Assembly: GCA_014376575.1 (NCBI GenBank) | Contig: JACMRF010000099.1 | Location: 1-12,102 of the forward strand | Direction of reading: 5' to 3' | Length of the DNA: 12,102 nt | Source: Undibacterium sp. | GTDB lineage: Bacteria; Pseudomonadota; Gammaproteobacteria; Burkholderiales; Burkholderiaceae | In this document: piece by piece, positions 9,491-12,102 of the stretch | Layout: the number at the start of each line of letters is the position of its first letter | Position numbering within the stretch: the stretch's first letter is position 1 | Notes under the pieces: generated by a model | The model's input: only the letters and a program-made list of their open reading frames with translations | What the model was told of the DNA's origin: nothing | Database searches by the model: none | Made by a program: the position numbers and the translations under genes

Positions 9491-9999
9491 GCTGGGCTCG
9501 CTGTGATCAATGCTGTATTCATTTCGCTCAATTCCGTCAGCAAGTCATCAATCTTGCCGTTCGACATCCAGCTACACATCCGCTTATTGTTAACCAATAA
9601 CACAGGCGCATCGCCGCAAGCCCCCATGCATTCGCCTTCCATCAGTGTGAACTGACCATCAGAAGTCGTTTCGTGGTAGTCGATACCAAGCTTGTGCTTC
9701 AAATGCGCAGCAGCTTTTTCGCCGCCAGACAATTGGCATGGCAAATTAGTACAAATCGTAATCTTATGCTTTCCGATTGGCTTGGTGTTGTACATGTTAT
9801 AAAAGGACGCGACTTCCAGCACCGCGATTGCTGGCATGTCGAGATAATCGGCAACGTCCTGCATAGTTTCTGGCGATAGCCACCCTTTTTCATCTTGCGC
9901 AATCGCCAATGCACTTATCACCGCCGATTGTTTTTGGTTGGGGGGGAATTTTGCAACTTCGCGATCAATTTTTTTATAAGTTTCTTGACTTAACAACAT
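9487..9999 (-). CDS. nuoE: NADH-quinone oxidoreductase subunit E (NuoE), 2Fe-2S thioredoxin-like subunit
   Basis: 24 kDa-type subunit of complex I carrying the off-path 2Fe-2S cluster N1a next to the flavin in NuoF. With the start chosen here it has 170 residues (E. coli 166). An N-terminal helical bundle (about 1-75, containing [22 protein letters not shown] and SFYNMYN) precedes a thioredoxin-like domain with ligands Cys83, Cys88, Cys124 and Cys128 (CTNLPC and ECMGAC). The reading frame stays open upstream, with an ATG at 10009-10011 (4 residues more) and a GTG at 10078-10080 (27 more). I chose [17 protein letters not shown] because relatives begin this way as I remember them and because the upstream residues resemble no NuoE. 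No candidate has a convincing Shine-Dalgarno sequence. The stop overlaps nuoF. A run of seven C in the Phe-Pro-Pro codons is in frame. Confidence 0.93.
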   Translation of the reverse strand: MLLSQETYKKIDREVAKFPPNQKQSAVISALAIAQDEKGWLSPETMQDVADYLDMPAIAVLEVASFYNMYNTKPIGKHKITICTNLPCQLSGGEKAAAHLKHKLGIDYHETTSDGQFTLMEGECMGACGDAPVLLVNNKRMCSWMSNGKIDDLLTELSEMNTALITASPA

Positions 10000-10069
10000 G
10001 TTGTTGGCCATTCGTACGCGGTCACTTGCGCTAATTATTGGTAAATTTACGGTAAGCAAGACGAAGCGT

Positions 10070-10090
10070 GCTAAATTCACAAGAATTTGC
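10070..10090 (-). other. Small stem-loop in the nuoD-nuoE gap
   Basis: On the minus strand GCAAATTC and GAATTTAGC pair around the loop TTGT, giving 8 base pairs with one bulged A. It starts about 20 nt after the nuoD stop and covers the GTG at 10078-10080 that would be the longest nuoE start. No U-run follows, so it is not an intrinsic terminator. The stem is AT-rich and weak, and a function is unproven. Confidence 0.35.
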
Positions 10091-10109
10091 TTTCATTCTA
10101 AACAATATC

Positions 10110-11363
10110 TTAGCGGTCAATCTCACCAAACACAATATCCTGCGTGCCAATGATCGTAACGGCGTCGGCGATCATGTGTCCTTTCGCCATCTCATTCAAA
10201 CCCTGGAGATGCGGGAAACCAGGTGCACGAATTTTCAGGCGATATGGTTTATTGGCACCGTCAGACACGATGTAAACACCGAACTCGCCCTTGGGATGCT
10301 CCACAGCTGCATAGACTTCACCCGGGGGGACATGGAATCCTTCAGTGAAGAGTTTGAAATGATGAATCAGCTCCTCCATGTTGGATTTCATATCAACACG
10401 CGACGAGGGTGCTACTTTATGGTTGTCAGTCATTACTGGACCACCATTGTTGCGCAACCATTCTACGCATTGCTTGATGATCCGATTCGATTGACGCATT
10501 TCTTCAACGCGGACCAGATAACGGTCATAGCAGTCACCGTTTTTACCGATGGGAATATCAAAATCTAGCAAATCGTACACTTCATAAGGCTGCTTTTTGC
10601 GCAAATCCCATTCGATGCCGGAGCCGCGCAGCATAGGACCAGTGAAGCCCATCGCCTTGGCGCGCTCGGGCGAAACCACGCCGATACCGACCAGACGCTG
10701 CTTCCAGATGCGGTTATCGGTCAGCAGGGTTTCGTATTCGTCGATATAGCCGGGAAAACGGCGCGTGAAGTCTTCGATGAAATCGAGCACCGAGCCTTCG
10801 CGGTTTTCGTTCAGCTGATTAATGGCTTTCGCGTTGCGGATCAGCGAAGCCTTGTGCTTGGGCATGGCGTCCGGCAGATCGCGGTACACGCCGCCCGGAC
10901 GGTAGTAGGCCGCATGCAGGCGCGCGCCCGACACCGCTTCGTACACGTCCATCAAATCTTCGCGCTCGCGAAATGCATACAGGAACACCGCCATCGCACC
11001 CACGTCGAGCGCATGCGCGCCCAGCCACAGCAGGTGATTCAGCACGCGCGTGATTTCATCGAACATGACGCGGATGTACTGCGCGCGGATCGGCACTTCG
11101 AGCTGCAGCAGCTTCTCGATGGCCATCACGTAAGCGTGCTCGTTGCACATCATCGAAACGTAATCGAGCCGGTCCATGTAGGGCACCGACTGCAGATAAG
11201 TCTTTTGCTCGGCCAGCTTCTCGGTCGCGCGATGCAGCAGGCCGATGTGCGGATCGGCGCGCTGGATCACTTCGCCGTCGAGCTCGAGCACGAGGCGCAA
11301 GACACCATGGGCTGCAGGATGCTGCGGGCCAAAATTGAGCGTGTAATTCTTGATCTCTGCCAT
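10110..11363 (-). CDS. nuoD: NADH-quinone oxidoreductase subunit D (NuoD)
   Basis: 49 kDa-type subunit at the base of the peripheral arm, forming with NuoB the quinone headgroup site. It descends from the large subunit of NiFe hydrogenases but lacks the metal-site cysteines. It has 417 residues, standard for an unfused NuoD. Motifs: [13 protein letters not shown] at 11-23 with His19, and MDRLDYVS with Tyr68. The spacing of 49 matches the quinone-ligating His38/Tyr87 pair of Thermus. Also seen are [51 protein letters not shown] and the C-terminal [14 protein letters not shown]. The start shares one base with the nuoC stop (TAATG), suggesting coupled translation. Base composition changes abruptly inside the gene: about 61% GC in the first two thirds, 48% afterwards, with an intact frame throughout. 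Confidence 0.98.
   Translation of the reverse strand: MAEIKNYTLNFGPQHPAAHGVLRLVLELDGEVIQRADPHIGLLHRATEKLAEQKTYLQSVPYMDRLDYVSMMCNEHAYVMAIEKLLQLEVPIRAQYIRVMFDEITRVLNHLLWLGAHALDVGAMAVFLYAFREREDLMDVYEAVSGARLHAAYYRPGGVYRDLPDAMPKHKASLIRNAKAINQLNENREGSVLDFIEDFTRRFPGYIDEYETLLTDNRIWKQRLVGIGVVSPERAKAMGFTGPMLRGSGIEWDLRKKQPYEVYDLLDFDIPIGKNGDCYDRYLVRVEEMRQSNRIIKQCVEWLRNNGGPVMTDNHKVAPSSRVDMKSNMEELIHHFKLFTEGFHVPPGEVYAAVEHPKGEFGVYIVSDGANKPYRLKIRAPGFPHLQGLNEMAKGHMIADAVTIIGTQDIVFGEIDR
10615..11345. other. GC-rich tract covering the 5' two thirds of nuoD
   Basis: Counted by hand, positions 10621-11340 hold 439 G or C in 720 bases (61%). The 480 bases downstream (10141-10620) hold 232 (48%), the line at 11341-11400 is 45%, and four of the nuoC lines run from 45 to 57%. 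Third-position GC follows: 17 of 20 codons in the [20 protein letters not shown] segment end in G or C, against 7 of 20 in [20 protein letters not shown] near the 3' end. The step at about 10610-10625 falls in the codons for the highly conserved [11 protein letters not shown] stretch. The contrast is seen directly; its cause (recombination, chimera or codon selection) is not decided. Confidence 0.7.
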
Positions 11364-11959
11364 TATTTCGCCCCGTAATGTTCTTCACGAATGACACGCG
11401 GTATGATTTCGCGCGGCTCGATCGTTACAGGTTGATAAATTACGCGTTTTTGCTCTGGATCGTAGCGCATCTCAACGTAGCCACAGACCGGGAAATCCTT
11501 GCGGAAAGGATGGCCGATGAAGCCGTAGTCAGTCAAAATCCGACGCAAATCGTTGTGACCATCAAACAGGATGCCAAAAAAATCGAAAGCTTCACGCTCA
11601 TACCAGTTGGCAGCAGACCAGAGGTCAGTGACCGACGCAACCACCGGCATTTCATCGTCCGGCGCAAATACCCGCACACGAAGACGCCAATTATGTGCAA
11701 TGGAGAGTAAATGCGAAACAACGGCAAAGCGCGCACCATCCCATGCGCCATCGCTATAAGCCATGTAATCGACGCCGCACAGATCAATCAGTTCTTCAAA
11801 GCGCAGATCGGCATGATCGCGCAATACGCGCATCGCAGACAGGTAGTTTGCAGCTTGGACATTTATCGTGATTTCGCCCAATGCTATCGTCATACTTTGC
11901 AAATCATCGCCTAGCGCGTTGCGCAAGGCCAATTCGAGAGTTTCAAGTTTGGTCGTCAT
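11363..11959 (-). CDS. nuoC: NADH-quinone oxidoreductase subunit C (NuoC)
   Basis: 30 kDa-type structural subunit of the complex I peripheral arm. It carries no cofactor and packs against NuoD and NuoI, as its HycE/HyfG-like relatives do in hydrogenases. It has 198 residues, typical of an unfused betaproteobacterial NuoC. The N-terminal part has an alpha/beta fold pattern with [12 protein letters not shown] at 58-68. The family signature runs from 119 to 157: [12 protein letters not shown] with Glu121, GHNDLRRIL at 134-142, and GHPFRKDFP at 149-157. The C-terminal tail [16 protein letters not shown] reaches toward NuoD. The ATG lies 20 nt after the nuoB stop; only a weak purine stretch (AGAGAGTGGG) is upstream. 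The stop overlaps the nuoD start by one base. Confidence 0.98.
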   Translation of the reverse strand: MTTKLETLELALRNALGDDLQSMTIALGEITINVQAANYLSAMRVLRDHADLRFEELIDLCGVDYMAYSDGAWDGARFAVVSHLLSIAHNWRLRVRVFAPDDEMPVVASVTDLWSAANWYEREAFDFFGILFDGHNDLRRILTDYGFIGHPFRKDFPVCGYVEMRYDPEQKRVIYQPVTIEPREIIPRVIREEHYGAK

Positions 11960-11979
11960 GTTTTAACTAGCCCACTCTC

Positions 11980-12102
11980 TTAACGTGCAATCGTGTTGGT
12001 GCGCTTGATTTTATTTTGCAATTGCATAATGCCGTAGAGCAGCGCCCCCGCAGTTGGCGGGCAACCGGGCACATAGACATCTACTGGAACGATGCGATCG
12101 CA
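11980..12102 (-). CDS. nuoB: NADH-quinone oxidoreductase subunit B (NuoB), C-terminal 40 residues only
   Basis: 3' end of the gene for the PSST-type subunit, which binds the terminal cluster N2 that reduces quinone. Only the last 40 residues lie in the window: [20 protein letters not shown], then [20 protein letters not shown] and a TAA stop. [11 protein letters not shown] is the diagnostic C-terminal motif; its Cys (codon 12061-12063) corresponds to the last of the four N2 ligands (Cys158 in E. coli). The ending NTIAR is what I remember from Burkholderiales NuoB proteins. The residue after CPPTA is Gly (GGG at 12046-12048), where relatives usually have Glu. The gene precedes nuoC by 20 nt in the same direction. 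Identity is secure despite the short fragment. Confidence 0.95.
   Translation of the reverse strand, partial: CDRIVPVDVYVPGCPPTAGALLYGIMQLQNKIKRTNTIAR

Noticed and set aside
9940..9946. Run of seven G (C on the coding strand) in nuoE, a possible slippage or frameshift site
   Set aside because: The frame is intact and the run encodes Phe-Pro-Pro at a position where Pro is common in the family, so there is no sign of a frameshift.
10854..11378. 174-codon open frame on the plus strand opposite nuoD
   Set aside because: It lies entirely in the GC-rich tract, where stop codons are rare on all strands. The protein is His/Arg/Gln-rich with no motif, and NuoD on the other strand is certain.

Overview
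The window is one uninterrupted piece of a bacterial respiratory complex I (proton-pumping NADH:quinone oxidoreductase, NDH-1) operon. Everything is read from the minus strand, so transcription runs from high to low coordinates: nuoB (3' end only), nuoC, nuoD, nuoE, nuoF, nuoG, nuoH, nuoI, nuoJ, nuoK, nuoL, nuoM (5' part only). nuoA and the operon promoter should lie beyond the right edge, and the rest of nuoM and probably nuoN beyond the left edge. No gene-free stretch exceeds about 122 bases. I see no tRNA, rRNA, mobile element or CRISPR.

The protein sequences suggest a betaproteobacterium, probably Burkholderiales and perhaps the Oxalobacteraceae. nuoC and nuoD are separate genes (not fused as in Escherichia coli), NuoG lacks the ligands for cluster N7, and the NuoB, NuoJ and NuoL sequences look betaproteobacterial. 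The lines I counted by hand outside nuoD are about 43-57% GC, so this is not a GC-rich member of the group. The placement is recognition from memory, not a database result.

Right side (about 8.2-12.1 kb): the NADH-oxidising and connecting parts of the peripheral arm. NuoE and NuoF, with NuoG, take electrons from NADH through FMN and a chain of FeS clusters. NuoB, NuoC and NuoD help form the quinone-reducing end. Middle (about 4.1-8.1 kb): NuoG, then NuoH (membrane anchor and quinone tunnel) and NuoI (two 4Fe-4S clusters). Left side (1-4.1 kb): membrane-arm subunits NuoJ, NuoK, NuoL and NuoM, where NuoL and NuoM are antiporter-like proton-pumping subunits. Genes are arranged as tight pairs (C/D, E/F, G/H, J/K with 1-4 nt overlaps) separated by gaps of about 80-120 nt at D/E, F/G, I/J and K/L.

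This is core metabolism and I found no undescribed system. The best leads are a sharply bounded GC-rich tract in the 5' two thirds of nuoD (about 61% GC against 48% in the rest of the gene), which could be a recombination tract or an assembly chimera; a 9-bp stem-loop between nuoI and nuoJ; an uncertain nuoE start with a small hairpin over the longer candidate; and a Glu-to-Gly change beside the last cluster-ligand Cys of NuoB.
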